From an uncultured Paracoccaceae bacterium (GTDB lineage Bacteria > Pseudomonadota > Alphaproteobacteria > Rhodobacterales > Rhodobacteraceae), in NCBI GenBank assembly GCA_938038825.1, contig CALHST010000150.1:1-33616 (forward strand): a DNA stretch of 33,616 nt. The letters run 5' to 3'. This document shows positions 1 to 8,117 of this stretch, piece by piece. The notes beneath the pieces are model-generated. The model was not told the origin of the DNA, made no database searches, and saw only the letters and a program-made list of their open reading frames with translations. Numbering within the stretch: position 1 is the stretch's first letter; the number at the start of each line of letters is the position of its first letter. The position numbers were made by a program, and so were the translations under genes.

Positions 1-84
1 GATGGACTTCCCGGCCCCAGCTTTACTGCCGCGCTGAATAAATGGCGCAACGGCGGCTTTAACGCCAACGTGTTGGTGAACTAA
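1..84 (+). CDS. 3' end of an unrecognised protein (partial)
   Basis: The first 27 codons of the window read open in frame 1 and stop at TAA 82-84. The visible tail ends in GGFNANVLVN and holds no motif I can assign. The frame is open from the first base, so the gene begins outside the window. It lies on the same strand as the RNase D gene, 128 bases upstream of it. That spacer contains no clear terminator, so co-transcription is possible but not shown. The coding call rests only on the open frame and ordinary residue composition. Confidence 0.5.
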   Translation, partial: DGLPGPSFTAALNKWRNGGFNANVLVN

Positions 85-212
85 CGCAGTCTGAACGCAA
101 CCTCACACCAGTGCTGTATATTCTCCGCAAAGCCCCTTGAAACGTGGAGAGCTTTCGCTCACCTGACGGATGACCACTTTTCCTGACACCCTGCGGCAGA
201 TATAGAAGCGCT

Positions 213-827
213 ATGACAAATCATCTTTACCAAAATGACCTGCCAGACGGCCTCGACCTTGGGCCCTTTGTTGCGATTGATTGCGAAACGATGGGGCTTA
301 ACCCGCATCGGGATCGTTTATGTGTGGTTCAATTATCCGGGGGTGATGGGCATGCGCATATTGTGCAAATTTCTATCGGCCAGACCAAAGCACCAAATCT
401 GTGCGCGATGTTGGAAAATCCTGACGTTCTGAAGTTGTTTCATTTTGGACGATTTGACATTGCGGCGATGTTCAACGCCTTTGGCGCATTAACCGCACCT
501 GTATACTGCACCAAGATCGCAAGCCGTTTGATCCGCACCTATACAGATCGGCATGGTCTTAAAAACCTGCTTCAGGAATTGTTAGGTGTGGATATTTCCA
601 AACAACAGCAATCCAGTGATTGGGGCAGCGAAACGCTGTCAGAAGCTCAGCTGGAATATGCCGCATCTGATGTTTTGTACCTGCATAAACTGCGGGACGA
701 ACTGAACGTGCGCCTTACCCGGGAAGGTCGGATGGAAATGGCCCAAGCGTGCTTTGACTTCCTCCCAATGCGGGCGAAACTGGATCTTGCCGGTTGGCCA
801 GACACCGACATCTTTGCACATTCATGA
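213..827 (+). CDS. rnd: Ribonuclease D, short form (3'-5' exoribonuclease)
   Basis: DEDDy-type 3'-5' exoribonuclease, expected in the cytoplasm trimming tRNA precursors and other structured RNA ends. The catalytic set is visible: Exo I with D23 and E25 in VAIDCETMGL, Exo II with D82 in HFGRFD, and Exo III with Y149 and D153 in YAASD. At 204 residues it holds only the exonuclease domain. The HRDC domains of the roughly 375-residue E. coli enzyme are missing, which is the usual short alphaproteobacterial form. The ATG at 213 has a weak AGAAG ribosome site. The stop TGA overlaps the next start as ATGA, so rnd is probably translationally coupled to kpsF and heads this envelope operon. Confidence 0.93.
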   Translation: MTNHLYQNDLPDGLDLGPFVAIDCETMGLNPHRDRLCVVQLSGGDGHAHIVQISIGQTKAPNLCAMLENPDVLKLFHFGRFDIAAMFNAFGALTAPVYCTKIASRLIRTYTDRHGLKNLLQELLGVDISKQQQSSDWGSETLSEAQLEYAASDVLYLHKLRDELNVRLTREGRMEMAQACFDFLPMRAKLDLAGWPDTDIFAHS

Positions 828-1774
828 GCAGATATCAGGACACGGCACGTCGCGTGATCACGCAAGAAGCACAGGCGTTAGGCGCACTGGCAGATAGTCT
901 TGATGATGGTTTCGACGCAGCCGTGACCAAAATCATCGACACAACTGGTCGTGTCATCGTCACCGGGATCGGGAAATCAGGACATATTGCCCGCAAAATC
1001 GCGGCAACATTGGCCAGTACGGGCACCCCAGCGCAATTTGTGCATCCCGCCGAGGCAAGCCACGGCGATTTGGGCATGATCACGAAGCATGACGCCGTTC
1101 TGGCCATTTCTAACTCTGGCGAAGCACCGGAATTGGCCAATCTAATCGCCTATACCCGACGCTTTGGCATTCCTTTGATTGGTATGACCAGCCGTCCAAA
1201 CAGCGCGTTGGCCAAACAATCTGATATTGTGCTGGCGCTGCCAAAGTTCCCCGAGGCGTGCGGCACCGGCGTTGTGCCAACCTCTTCCACCACGATGACG
1301 CTCGCCCTTGGCGATGCGCTTGGCGTGGCTTTGATGGAACATCGCAGTTTCACCGCCGAACACTTCCGCGAATTCCATCCCGGCGGCAAACTGGGTGCAC
1401 AGCTTAGTCTTGTTTCCGACCTGATGCACACGGACGACGCGTTGCCCTTGGTCTCTCCGCGCACTCCAATGGCGGATACTTTGTTGGAAATCACCAAAAA
1501 AGACTTCGGGGTCGCCGGAATTGTCAATGAACATGGCACTTTGACGGGAATCATCACAGATGGAGATTTACGCCGGAATATGGCAGGTTTGCTTGACCTG
1601 ACAGCCGCCGATGTCATGACGTCTGATCCAACAACCATTCGCGCAGACGCTTTGGCCGAAGAAGCTGTGAAAATCATGGATAGCCATAAGATTACGTGCC
1701 TGTTCGTGACGGACACAGACAAACCAATTGGGCTGATAAAGATTCACGACTGCCTGCGCGTTGGGCTGGGGTGA
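824..1774 (+). CDS. kpsF: Arabinose-5-phosphate isomerase (KpsF/GutQ/KdsD family)
   Basis: Converts ribulose 5-phosphate to arabinose 5-phosphate, the first committed step towards Kdo for LPS and some capsules. The 316-residue protein has a SIS sugar-isomerase domain over roughly residues 30-170, including GIGKSGHIARKIAATLASTG and the ISNSGEAPE phosphosugar loop. A CBS pair follows from about 195 to the end, with the ITDGDLRR motif. Length matches the family. I chose ATG 824 because it overlaps the rnd stop (ATGA); an in-frame ATG at 794 would add ten residues inside rnd. The lptC start follows six bases after the stop. Neighbouring lpt genes support an LPS rather than purely metabolic role. 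Confidence 0.93.
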   Translation: MSRYQDTARRVITQEAQALGALADSLDDGFDAAVTKIIDTTGRVIVTGIGKSGHIARKIAATLASTGTPAQFVHPAEASHGDLGMITKHDAVLAISNSGEAPELANLIAYTRRFGIPLIGMTSRPNSALAKQSDIVLALPKFPEACGTGVVPTSSTTMTLALGDALGVALMEHRSFTAEHFREFHPGGKLGAQLSLVSDLMHTDDALPLVSPRTPMADTLLEITKKDFGVAGIVNEHGTLTGIITDGDLRRNMAGLLDLTAADVMTSDPTTIRADALAEEAVKIMDSHKITCLFVTDTDKPIGLIKIHDCLRVGLG

Positions 1775-1780
1775 TCCGCA

Positions 1781-2380
1781 ATGGCCGCCGATTCTTACTC
1801 CCGGCTGGTCCTTTTTTTGCGGATTGCATTGCCCCTGCTTGCCTTGGGGATTCTGTCCACCCTTTTCCTGTTCGCCTCAAAGATCGAGCCCGGGGACGTC
1901 ATTCCTTTTGAACAGGCCGAGGTCGAGGACCGCGTCCGTGAGCGGCGCGTAACCCGACCGTTTTATACCACCCAAACCCCTGATGGGGACAATGTGGCTT
2001 ATACCGCCGAACAGTTGATCACCGGTAATAGCGGCGCAAACGAAGCGATTAACCTCACAGGGCTTGTTGAGTTTCCCGAAGGTGGGCAAGTGGATCTTGC
2101 CGCAAAAAGCGGCACATTCGATGAGCAAAACGATCTGGCGACACTGACCGGAGATGTCGTGATTACAACCACGTCCGGCTATACGCTGCGCAGCCAACTC
2201 ATGACGTCAACGCTTTCTGAGCTAAACCTTATTTCACCCGGACGCGTTGATGGTACGACTCCGGGCGGCACTTTGCAGGCCGAGAGGATGGAAATTACAA
2301 CACAAGGAAGCGGTAATAACATGCATTTCCTTTTCAGCGGTGGGGTTAAGCTGGTATACACCCCTCAACCCAAGGAATAG
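1781..2380 (+). CDS. lptC: LPS export protein LptC
   Basis: Bitopic inner-membrane component of the Lpt bridge, passing LPS from LptB2FG to periplasmic LptA. The 199-residue sequence has one N-terminal membrane anchor at about residues 9-32 (rich in L, F, A and G). A periplasmic beta-jellyroll region follows, with the recurring pattern of alternating hydrophobic strands seen in OstA-like folds (for example LTGDVVITTTSGYTLRSQ). Sequence conservation in LptC is low, so the call also rests on position between kpsF and lptA. It starts six bases after kpsF and ends eight bases before lptA, so it is clearly within the operon. Confidence 0.85.
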   Translation: MAADSYSRLVLFLRIALPLLALGILSTLFLFASKIEPGDVIPFEQAEVEDRVRERRVTRPFYTTQTPDGDNVAYTAEQLITGNSGANEAINLTGLVEFPEGGQVDLAAKSGTFDEQNDLATLTGDVVITTTSGYTLRSQLMTSTLSELNLISPGRVDGTTPGGTLQAERMEITTQGSGNNMHFLFSGGVKLVYTPQPKE

Positions 2381-2388
2381 AGTTTACT

Positions 2389-2886
2389 GTGCCAAAGCTA
2401 TCCGCCTTTATTGCTTCGCTTTTGTTTGTCCTTTTTGCGTCTATGGGCATTGCCCAAGGAACGTCAGTTGCATTTGGTTCGGGACAAGATAATTCCGATC
2501 AACCTGTTGAAGCGACATCAGAAAATCTATCTGTGGATCAAGATGCAGGAACGGCTTTGTTCACGGGAAATGCGGTCATCGGGCAAGGCGATCTGCGCCT
2601 GTTCGCGCCCAGAGTTCTGATCATCTATAACCAAGATCAATCTGAAATCGACCGCATCGAGGCACGCGGTGGGGTGACGATTGTAAGCGGCGAAGACGAA
2701 GCAGAAGCACAAGAAGCCGATTATTTTGTAAAAGACGGCAATATGGTGCTGGTCGGCGAGGTTTTGATGACACAAGGGCTAAGCGCCGTTGCGTCCGACA
2801 AAGCCACAATCAATTTGAACGATGGCTCCGCCGTCATGACCGGCAATGTCAAAAGCATCTTCCAATCCAACAATTCGAACAACTGA
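2389..2886 (+). CDS. lptA: LPS transport periplasmic protein LptA (OstA-like)
   Basis: Periplasmic bridge protein carrying LPS from LptC to the outer-membrane LptD-LptE complex. The 165-residue precursor has a signal peptide (KLSAFIASLLFVLFASMGIAQG; likely cleavage after IAQ or nearby). One OstA/LptA domain follows, with the typical SENLSVDQDAGTALFTGNAV opening and the repeated GNV and GGV strand turns. Translation begins with GTG at 2389, eight bases after lptC stops; there is no strong Shine-Dalgarno sequence, so translational coupling is likely. lptB follows after one base. Confidence 0.88.
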   Translation: MPKLSAFIASLLFVLFASMGIAQGTSVAFGSGQDNSDQPVEATSENLSVDQDAGTALFTGNAVIGQGDLRLFAPRVLIIYNQDQSEIDRIEARGGVTIVSGEDEAEAQEADYFVKDGNMVLVGEVLMTQGLSAVASDKATINLNDGSAVMTGNVKSIFQSNNSNN

Positions 2887-2887
2887 C

Positions 2888-3649
2888 ATGGCAAATAGTC
2901 CTCATCTTCAAGTGACGGATGGCGGGCTTGGTCTTCGGATTGAGCATTTGCGCAAATCCTATCGCAAGAAATTGGTGATCCGCGACGTATCCATGACCCT
3001 GGACCGCGGGGAAGTTGTTGCGCTTTTGGGGCCAAATGGATCTGGCAAAACAACGACTTTTTATGCGGTCGCCGGGTTGGTCACTCCGGAAGGTGGCAAA
3101 GTTGCGGTGGATGGAACGGATGTGACGATCCTTCCCATGTATCGGCGCGCGCAGCTTGGAATTGGCTATCTACCACAAGAAAACAGTATTTTTCGCGGCC
3201 TAAGCGTCGAAGACAACATTTCCGCTATTTTGGACATCGCAGTGGCGGACCGTCATAAGCGGCGCGAGCGACTGGAAGAATTGTTGAGCGAATTTACCAT
3301 CGAGCACTTGCGTCGGGCGCCTGCACTCGCCCTTTCCGGTGGGGAGCGACGTCGCGTCGAAATCGCGCGATGCTTGGCCGCCGATCCGAAGTATCTGCTG
3401 TTGGATGAACCCTTCGCAGGTGTGGATCCAATTTCAGTTGGGGATATACGTACGCTAGTGGCCGAACTGAAAAATCGCGGCATTGGTGTGCTGATTACAG
3501 ACCACAACGTGCGCGAAACACTGGGCATTGTGGATCGGGCATACATCCTGAACGATGGCCAAGTTCTTATGTCCGGCACCCCGGAAGAAGTTGTTCAGAA
3601 TGAAAACGTCCGCCGCGTCTATCTGGGTGACAATTTCCGAATTGGATAA
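2888..3649 (+). CDS. lptB: LPS export ABC transporter ATP-binding protein LptB
   Basis: Cytoplasmic ATPase that powers LPS extraction by the LptB2FG complex. The 253-residue protein has the complete ABC set: Walker A GPNGSGKTT (48-56), Q-loop PQENSIF, signature LSGGERRR (149-156), Walker B LLLDEPFAGVD (169-179) and switch His in ITDHNVRE. The LPQENSIFRGLSVEDN stretch is characteristic of LptB among ABC ATPases. ATG 2888 lies one base after the lptA stop. An in-frame ATG at 2846 would overlap lptA by 41 bases and add 14 residues unlike the family, so I rejected it. In E. coli rpoN follows lptB; here rpoN is absent. Confidence 0.96.
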   Translation: MANSPHLQVTDGGLGLRIEHLRKSYRKKLVIRDVSMTLDRGEVVALLGPNGSGKTTTFYAVAGLVTPEGGKVAVDGTDVTILPMYRRAQLGIGYLPQENSIFRGLSVEDNISAILDIAVADRHKRRERLEELLSEFTIEHLRRAPALALSGGERRRVEIARCLAADPKYLLLDEPFAGVDPISVGDIRTLVAELKNRGIGVLITDHNVRETLGIVDRAYILNDGQVLMSGTPEEVVQNENVRRVYLGDNFRIG

Positions 3650-3892
3650 ACACTGTTCATTAAGTCTTCACGCGTGTTTCAGTTGACTCTTGGGGGTGTT
3701 TTGCGGCTTGATGGGGATATGGCGCTTTCGCTGTTTCATGCCTTGTCCCACCCGCCCCGTTTGCAACGGGCTGGAGGGGAACAACCAAAAACATGGCGCC
3801 TGTACTCTGGATATTGTTGACGTTTTGCCTGCACACCTTCGCAAGGTGTGTGTTGCTGTTTCAGTATCCGTAACGACATAGAAGGAGACATC
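3650..3892. promoter_or_regulatory. lptB-hpf spacer with a perfect hairpin near the hpf start
   Basis: A 243-base non-coding gap. It contains an 8-bp perfect inverted repeat with a 3-base loop, CACACCTT (3832-3839) CGC AAGGTGTG (3843-3850), 43 bases before the hpf ATG. No T-run follows, so it looks more like a leader hairpin or operator than an intrinsic terminator. A TTGACT at about 3683-3688 could be a -35 element, but I see no convincing -10. The hpf ribosome site AAGGAG is strong. The open frames across the gap lack coding character. Confidence 0.35.
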
Positions 3893-4456
3893 ATGCGTTA
3901 TCAAATCAGCGGAAAACAAATCGACATCGGCGAAGCCTTACAAACCCACGTCAAAACAGACTTGGGCGTGGTCGTCGAAAAATATGCCGAACGTCCCACT
4001 GATGCGCTTGTTGTATTCTCTAAATCCGGCCACGAATTTGTCTGCGAGGCAACAGTTCATTTGTCCACTGGACTGACTGCACAAGCAAAAGCACATGCAC
4101 CGGAAATCTATGCCGCCTTCGATTCCTGTTCGGAAAAAATGGAGAAACAACTCAGGCGTTACAAACGCAGGTTGAAGGATCATCACAAGGATCGTAGCGA
4201 ACCGGTTGAACTCTCTGGCGCTTCCTCTTATATCCTCGCATCCGAATCGGAAACCGGAGAGACCGAACCAGACGATTTGCAGCCCGTGATCGTGGCCGAG
4301 ATGGAAACAAGCATTCCGTCTTTGTCCGTAGGAGAAGCGGTGATGCAAATGGAACTGGCAGGTGCTCCGGTTTTGGTTTTTAGGAACGAAGGCAAGGACG
4401 GGTTGAACGTTGTATACCGCCGCGATGACGGCAACATCGGCTGGATCGACCCTTAA
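3893..4456 (+). CDS. hpf: Ribosome hibernation promoting factor, long form
   Basis: Binds the 30S subunit and drives ribosome dimerisation or silencing in stationary phase. The 187-residue protein has the N-terminal S30AE/HPF domain (about 1-105, beginning MRYQISGKQIDIGEAL). A charged linker follows, then the C-terminal dimerisation domain (about 125-187, ending in VVYRRDDGNIGWIDP) that defines the long form. ATG 3893 has a strong AAGGAG six bases upstream. In E. coli hpf is a short protein placed between rpoN and ptsN; the hpf-ptsN pairing is kept here. It probably has its own promoter, given the 243-base spacer upstream. Confidence 0.94.
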   Translation: MRYQISGKQIDIGEALQTHVKTDLGVVVEKYAERPTDALVVFSKSGHEFVCEATVHLSTGLTAQAKAHAPEIYAAFDSCSEKMEKQLRRYKRRLKDHHKDRSEPVELSGASSYILASESETGETEPDDLQPVIVAEMETSIPSLSVGEAVMQMELAGAPVLVFRNEGKDGLNVVYRRDDGNIGWIDP

Positions 4457-4507
4457 CACGTTTAGTTTTACAGTGTCGCATTTGCGCGACGCGAATGGTG
4501 GAGCAGA

Positions 4508-4972
4508 ATGGAATTTATGGAACTTCTGACATTGGAGGCCGTTAAGGTCTCCAACTCCGTAACCAGTAAAAAGCGCCTGTTTCAGGACATCGGTGACCTT
4601 GCTGCATCTGCGTATAGTCTAAACGCGGAAGAGGTAACCGAAGCTCTTCGTGCCCGCGAAGCCTTGGGCCCCACAGGTGTTGGTCACGGTGTTGCCTTGC
4701 CGCATGCGCGTTTGAACGAAATCGACGGTGTTGTAGGTGTGTTTATCCTACTGGAAAAACCAATCGATTTTGAAGCTGTGGATCGCGAACCGGTTGATAT
4801 TGCTTTTGCCTTGTTTGCGCCCGAAGACGCCGGGGTTGAACACTTGAAAGCCTTGGCCTTGGTGTCCCGCACTTTGCGAGAGCCTTCGGTCTGTTCAAAG
4901 CTGCGCGCGAACCCGGATCCGTCTACGTTGCACACAATCTTGTGCGAAGCACGGTCAACAAAAGCCGCCTAA
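4508..4972 (+). CDS. ptsN: PTS IIA-like nitrogen regulatory protein PtsN (EIIA-Ntr)
   Basis: Terminal phospho-acceptor of the nitrogen PTS (PtsP-NPr-EIIANtr), a regulatory rather than sugar-transport relay. The 154-residue length fits a single PTS EIIA type-2 domain. The phosphorylated histidine is H66 in GVALPHARL. ATG 4508 follows a GGAG site; a second ATG two codons later is possible. It lies 51 bases after hpf on the same strand. The end converges with the sulfotransferase gene, 13 bases away, across a shared hairpin. Confidence 0.95.
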   Translation: MEFMELLTLEAVKVSNSVTSKKRLFQDIGDLAASAYSLNAEEVTEALRAREALGPTGVGHGVALPHARLNEIDGVVGVFILLEKPIDFEAVDREPVDIAFALFAPEDAGVEHLKALALVSRTLREPSVCSKLRANPDPSTLHTILCEARSTKAA

Positions 4973-4975
4973 GAT

Positions 4976-5002
4976 CTTGGCGGGCTTAAGAAGCCTGCCA
5001 AG
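4976..5002. terminator. Hairpin between convergent ptsN and sulfotransferase genes
   Basis: A 12-bp near-perfect inverted repeat, CTTGGCGGGCTT (4976-4987) and AAGCCTGCCAAG (4991-5002), with an AAG loop. The one irregular position is a G-T pair. It spans the convergent junction and includes the last codons of the minus-strand gene. There is no T-run on either side, so it is a candidate bidirectional terminator or 3'-end stabiliser rather than a textbook intrinsic terminator. Confidence 0.5.
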
Positions 5003-6413
5003 CATCAAATCCGAACATCAGATAGTCGCGCTGATACACGCTCTTGCAAAGCTGCTCAATTGCGTCGTCATATATCGCGGCAAGCGAAAAACCCTGTTCG
5101 GGTTCTGACGCAGCAGGCAAATCGGCTGAGGGCATACCAAGACATTCAGCAATCATTGCCACATCTTGTTCCAACGTCTCTTCCCGAAACACATAGTCAG
5201 GCGGCACAAATCCACCAAAGCCCTGTAATGCGGCAAGTTGTGAACACCATGACGAATCCACGCGCACACCAGTTTGCCCAGCCAAGTTCCCTTTGACAAA
5301 GTTCAGGAACGCCGAAAAGGCTTTGTAGTGGTCATCTTGTCCCCAATCCGCGTCATCGTCCGGCAAGTCCAGTTTATATTTTCGAACCAAAATACGCCTA
5401 ATCTTGGGGTAACTGCCCGGACCTGTCGCCAGAATTTTATCGCAAAAAACCGAGTGCGCCCGTGCCAGCGGATGACGCAGGACAGTGAAGCTTCGATGTC
5501 CTTTGTGCGTCCGCTTCCATTGCCGCATGGCCCTTTGGTTCATGTTGCGCACCAACATGTCAGCAGTGCCGCCATCCATAGCACTCATCCAACTTTCAAC
5601 ACGGGCCACTGGCCCGCCCTGAATTGGCAAATACACCAAAGGCACCGACCTGCAGGCACAATAGTCTGGCACTGCGGCAGAGCGGCGCGGTTCAAAATTG
5701 GGTGTGCGGGTCAAATTGAACCGGTCAATCCCGCCCAGCGCCTTTTCCATATCCGCGAAGTTTTCGACCTTGTCAGAAAGCGCCGCAGGGTTCTGCACTT
5801 TCAAAGTTGTATCCAACGCGGTCAAGCGCGCAGGCACACCCAGAAACGCGGCCATGCCATTCATCACATCCAAGTCCTGCAGATCCTCATACGCGATATA
5901 AAACGCCGTTTGCCCAGAACGCTGCAACTGACCCAAAAGATGGATTTGAAACTTCTGAAGCGCTTTGACATGCGCATCAAATTCTTCAGCTTCAAAGACA
6001 GCTTGACCATCTTTACGTGACGCCATGTCCGTTAGTTTCCATTGACCCGTTGCCTGCGCGATCTTCCAAGACACATAACTTTCGGCTGGATTTCTGGTCA
6101 AAATGATCTTTGCGCATCTTGGATCATTCAAAACAATGTCCAGCACGCGCGGGTCGTGATCATTGAAATAGCGAAATCCACTAATGTCACCCGGCGCAGA
6201 TCTGATCGCTTCGATTAAACGGCGTGGGTCATCGTCGCGCTGCGCTTGACTGACTCCCAAAATCTCTTCGGATTTTGGGTAGCCGATAAAAATTGGGTTA
6301 AACGCTTCGCCCAGACAAGCAACACCATCGAGTGCGTTTAGATTGGTTTCCAGAAAGTTGGATCCTGTCCGCATTTCTGCAAAGACAACAAAATAGTCAA
6401 AACGCCCTGTCAC
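4986..6413 (-). CDS. Two-part sulfotransferase-like protein (Stf0/NodH-like N-terminal half)
   Basis: Predicted PAPS-dependent sulfotransferase, 475 residues, likely modifying a surface glycan. The N-terminal half has the 5'-phosphosulfate loop RTGSN (15-19) in a context like Stf0/NodH proteins, and the 3'-phosphate site TRNPAESYVSW (106-116). The C-terminal half looks like a second sulfotransferase fold with a 3'-phosphate-site-like segment LRHPLARAHSVF (312-323). Its expected phosphosulfate loop reads LPIQGG (262-267), without the usual lysine, so this half may be inactive. The GTG start directly abuts the stop of the GT14 gene (TAAGTG), so the two are coupled. It is the last gene of a three-gene minus-strand operon. 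Substrate unknown. Confidence 0.8.
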   Translation of the reverse strand: MTGRFDYFVVFAEMRTGSNFLETNLNALDGVACLGEAFNPIFIGYPKSEEILGVSQAQRDDDPRRLIEAIRSAPGDISGFRYFNDHDPRVLDIVLNDPRCAKIILTRNPAESYVSWKIAQATGQWKLTDMASRKDGQAVFEAEEFDAHVKALQKFQIHLLGQLQRSGQTAFYIAYEDLQDLDVMNGMAAFLGVPARLTALDTTLKVQNPAALSDKVENFADMEKALGGIDRFNLTRTPNFEPRRSAAVPDYCACRSVPLVYLPIQGGPVARVESWMSAMDGGTADMLVRNMNQRAMRQWKRTHKGHRSFTVLRHPLARAHSVFCDKILATGPGSYPKIRRILVRKYKLDLPDDDADWGQDDHYKAFSAFLNFVKGNLAGQTGVRVDSSWCSQLAALQGFGGFVPPDYVFREETLEQDVAMIAECLGMPSADLPAASEPEQGFSLAAIYDDAIEQLCKSVYQRDYLMFGFDAWQAS

Positions 6414-8117
6414 TTATTGCACCAGATAAGGTTTGCGTTTGTCATTAGGTCCAAGCGTCGGGGAGGTTTCGATTGGGAAATCCCCCATAAGATAGGGATG
6501 CATGCCTTGGTTCTTGAGGTTCTGCAAGAATTGCCCAAAACCTGACAAATCCACCATCCGCGGCGCTTCATTCAATCGCCGCATAGCGCCCGGATTTATT
6601 TCGTCCAAGATGCCCTGCAAGGGTTCCATCGGTGCTTCTATGAACTCAGCCATAGTCCAAATCCGAACCCGTGCCTTTGTCCATGGCGACCGCAGCACTT
6701 TCAGATGTTCTGCTTCGATTTGCTGCAATTGCGCCGCCGTACTTCGGATATCGGCAAAGTTCTGGTTAGACTTGAACAAGGGGATCGCCCACGCGCCTGA
6801 AATAACCGAGATTTGCGCCTTTGGTTCCTTCGCGATCATTCGACTGATTTTCTGGTTGGACTGCGGCCCAAACTGAAAACACTGCCGTTCGCCGCGCGTA
6901 TTCCAGATCAAGTTCGTCAAAAAGCCAACAGGGTTATAGTCACGCGTTGCCACACTGTCACCCAAAGCCCCATTGATCGCAGTTTGATCTTCGGCAAAAT
7001 TCACTTTGTCTTTGGCAAAAAGGTGCCCATGCACACGCGCACCTGTGGCACGCGCCAACCACGGTTCAAAATTTTCAAAGAGTTCTGAAAACCCCTCGAA
7101 CACCGAAAACTGCGCTGCGGTGATCCCGTTTTCATAGTCCGATCTGGGGAACCGGCTTTGCATATATAGCCCGGGCCGCCCCCGCGTTCTGCGGTCTACG
7201 GCCTTTGCAAAGATACGGTCGATTTTACCGGGATTTGGTTCGGTTTTCTTGAAAGCCGAAGAGTCAGCCGACAAAAACGTGTCATATAGCCGGTTCGCAT
7301 GTGGCCAGATCTTGCGTGCCACAAAACAATCTGACCGCCGCAATAGCTGCAAGTGGTCATCATAGAAAATGTGCGGTTTCCCTTGGAAATCGAACTTGGA
7401 CAGCGTCAAAGACCGGCTTTCCATCTGCCTGGAATATTGCCGCGCAAGCGTTTGAAAATAGCTTTCGTCCGGGATCCAAACTTGCTTGAAAAACCGATCA
7501 TACATCGGCCGATCAGGATCTTGCAAAATTGCCGACAAAGTCTGGCGCGTTAGGCACCACCATTGGCTGCCCATATGGGGCACAAGTCCTTTTGGAACCT
7601 TCCGACTAAGCCTTAGAAAGCGTTGCAGCTCGACATAGCGGTCAAACAGGAAACGATGTTTCTTCCATGAAAACGGAAACCGGCGCGTAAAACGTTCTCC
7701 GGCCAGACCATCGACGATCCAAGGCACCTCTGACGTTGTCGCGCTTTCGATAAAGTCCGTCTGCGGCCGGTTCGCCAAATAATCGACAAGGTCGTTCACG
7801 GGCCTCAACGGCAAGCAAGACCCCGAGGCCAAATAGACGTGCCGTACATCCGCGTGTTGATCCAGAAGTTGTTCCGATGCCGTCTGACTGGCAGCCACCA
7901 GCCCCCACATGCCCCATTCACACCGGTAGCGTTTGGAAAAACTGATCAGCGGATCAGAGTCGAGCGCCGACTTGAACTTTGCAGCAGTCTCATTCGGGAC
8001 ATTTCGGTCGATATGGATAACTAACGGACATCCTGCTGCGGCCCAATGGCGTGCGACTTGTTCGGCACGACCCAACGCAGTGTGAACCAACATGACAATG
8101 CCCAACGTGCCCGTCAT
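6414..8117 (-). CDS. GT14 (core-2/I-branching) beta-1,6-N-acetylglucosaminyltransferase-like protein
   Basis: Predicted glycosyltransferase adding a branching sugar to a glycan. The first 280 or so of 567 residues match the GT14 fold of core-2/I-branching and xylosyltransferases: MLVHTALGRAEQVARHW, HIDR (35-38), an RCEWGMWGLV segment and YLASGSCLPLRP (95-106). No signal peptide or membrane segment is evident. The C-terminal half (about 290-567) matches nothing I can name functionally; I recall Rhodobacterales homologues with a C-terminal domain of unknown function labelled DUF5927, which I could not check. The start overlaps the upstream glycosyltransferase stop (ATGA), and the stop abuts the sulfotransferase start. 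Donor and acceptor are inferred from the family only. Confidence 0.82.
   Translation of the reverse strand: MTGTLGIVMLVHTALGRAEQVARHWAAAGCPLVIHIDRNVPNETAAKFKSALDSDPLISFSKRYRCEWGMWGLVAASQTASEQLLDQHADVRHVYLASGSCLPLRPVNDLVDYLANRPQTDFIESATTSEVPWIVDGLAGERFTRRFPFSWKKHRFLFDRYVELQRFLRLSRKVPKGLVPHMGSQWWCLTRQTLSAILQDPDRPMYDRFFKQVWIPDESYFQTLARQYSRQMESRSLTLSKFDFQGKPHIFYDDHLQLLRRSDCFVARKIWPHANRLYDTFLSADSSAFKKTEPNPGKIDRIFAKAVDRRTRGRPGLYMQSRFPRSDYENGITAAQFSVFEGFSELFENFEPWLARATGARVHGHLFAKDKVNFAEDQTAINGALGDSVATRDYNPVGFLTNLIWNTRGERQCFQFGPQSNQKISRMIAKEPKAQISVISGAWAIPLFKSNQNFADIRSTAAQLQQIEAEHLKVLRSPWTKARVRIWTMAEFIEAPMEPLQGILDEINPGAMRRLNEAPRMVDLSGFGQFLQNLKNQGMHPYLMGDFPIETSPTLGPNDKRKPYLVQ

Noticed and set aside
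2846..3649. Longer 267-codon version of lptB
   Set aside because: The extension overlaps lptA by 41 bases and adds residues not typical of LptB; ATG 2888 directly follows the lptA stop.
3690..3881. A 63-codon frame in the lptB-hpf spacer
   Set aside because: It has no ribosome site and Cys-rich, non-protein-like composition, and it spans the hairpin before hpf.
5274..6020. A 248-codon plus-strand open frame opposite the sulfotransferase
   Set aside because: It shows no family motif, is rich in His, Gln and Arg as expected of an antisense shadow, and has no ribosome site.
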